Below are positions 6,249 through 6,602 of a DNA stretch of 6,602 nt, in pieces (position 1 is the first letter of the stretch; every line of letters begins with the position of its first letter). Under the pieces are notes generated by a model that did no database searches, had not been told where the DNA came from, and saw only the letters and a program-made list of their open reading frames with translations. Source of the stretch: Opitutaceae bacterium (lineage in GTDB: Bacteria; Verrucomicrobiota; Verrucomicrobiia; Opitutales; Opitutaceae). The position numbers and the translations under genes were made by a program. Location of the stretch: the NCBI GenBank assembly GCA_016763045.1, contig JAESUN010000416.1, positions 1 to 6,602 on the forward strand. Reading direction: 5' to 3'.

Positions 6249-6602
6249 ATGAGCGCCTTACTTATTACTCTCACCGATTCAATTAAAGCAGGAAAACGAA
6301 AGCTGGCTGTGGAAGGAACACAGGCAGCTCTTAGCGAAGAACTTCCTCCTAGAGATATTCTCACATCTCTTATCACAGGAATGAACGACGTTGGTCGCCG
6401 CTTCAAAGCAAACACGATTTTTGTTCCCGAAGTACTCATTGCCGCCAGAGCAATGAAAGAAAGCATGGCCCTGCTTGAGCCTGTTTTGATAAAAGCTGGA
6501 ATCGAGCCCGACTATACCGCCGTCATTGGAACCGTTGAAGGCGATCTCCATGACATTGGAAAAAACCTCGTCGCAATGATGTGGAAAGGCGCCAATTTCA
6601 AA
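6249..6602 (+). CDS. Corrinoid (B12-binding) methyl-carrier protein, 3' end outside the window
   Basis: The visible 118 residues cover the helical cap domain and the start of the cobalamin-binding Rossmann domain. Residues about 5-85 match the methionine-synthase-type cap (LITGMNDVGRRFKANTIFVP at 41-60, then EVLIAARAMK at 61-70). Residues 91-107 carry VIGTVEGDLHDIGKNLV with the DxHxxG signature; H101 is the expected lower axial cobalt ligand. Such proteins of the MtaC/MtbC/MttC kind shuttle a methyl group from a substrate-specific methyltransferase to an acceptor such as tetrahydrofolate. The full family length is about 205-220 residues, so roughly 90-100 residues, including the GG and SxL B12-binding segments, lie beyond the edge. 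An in-frame TAA one codon upstream fixes this ATG as the first start; no Shine-Dalgarno is visible. The substrate cannot be named from this fragment. The gene is divergent from DUF1638, which supports a shared pathway. Confidence 0.93.
   Translation, partial: MSALLITLTDSIKAGKRKLAVEGTQAALSEELPPRDILTSLITGMNDVGRRFKANTIFVPEVLIAARAMKESMALLEPVLIKAGIEPDYTAVIGTVEGDLHDIGKNLVAMMWKGANFK

Noticed and set aside
6279..6551. 90-codon minus-strand frame opposite the corrinoid gene
   Set aside because: It is antisense to clearly conserved cap and DxHxxG coding sequence and has no recognisable domain.

Overview
The window shows four genes, two of them cut by its edges. The sequence suggests a bacterium of the PVC group, most likely Verrucomicrobiota of the Opitutae/Puniceicoccales type. 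That placement rests on the general look of the PAS-kinase N-terminus and of the very long single-chain pyruvate:ferredoxin oxidoreductase. It is an inference from remembered family resemblance, not a database match. The metabolism implied is at least partly anaerobic: an iron-sulfur 2-oxoacid oxidoreductase lies near a corrinoid (vitamin B12) methyl-carrier protein.

Layout from left to right. At 1-220 (minus) is the N-terminus of a PAS-domain signalling protein, probably a sensor histidine kinase. A strong intrinsic terminator at 267-302 (minus) closes the large gene upstream of it. At 339-5075 (minus) is a 1578-residue pyruvate:ferredoxin (2-oxoacid:acceptor) oxidoreductase that carries every expected domain plus several insertions. 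The 282-base gap at 5076-5357 holds a perfect 21-bp tandem duplication just upstream of the oxidoreductase start, two small inverted repeats and a weak promoter candidate. At 5358-6122 (minus) is a complete DUF1638 protein. A 126-base AT-rich divergent intergenic region follows. At 6249-6602 (plus), running off the right edge, is a corrinoid protein with the DxHxxG cobalt-ligand motif.

How the genes may work together. DUF1638 genes are, to my recollection, often found beside corrinoid-dependent methyltransferase genes, so the right half looks like the edge of a methyl-transfer locus (demethylation of a methylated amine, betaine or aryl ether, or similar). The methyltransferase, the methyl acceptor enzyme and the reductive activator would be expected beyond the right edge. 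The oxidoreductase supplies or consumes low-potential ferredoxin electrons and acetyl-CoA. It may be only a metabolic neighbour, because it has its own leader and terminator and nothing in the window proves a shared operon.

Most unusual are the insertions in the oxidoreductase (a Cys-rich linker, a spacer of about 120 residues between the two ferredoxin-type clusters, and a charged helical insert of about 100 residues between ligands of the TPP-proximal cluster), the tandem repeat in its leader, and the DUF1638/corrinoid divergent pair. I see no tRNA, rRNA, CRISPR array, insertion sequence or clear horizontal-transfer signature.
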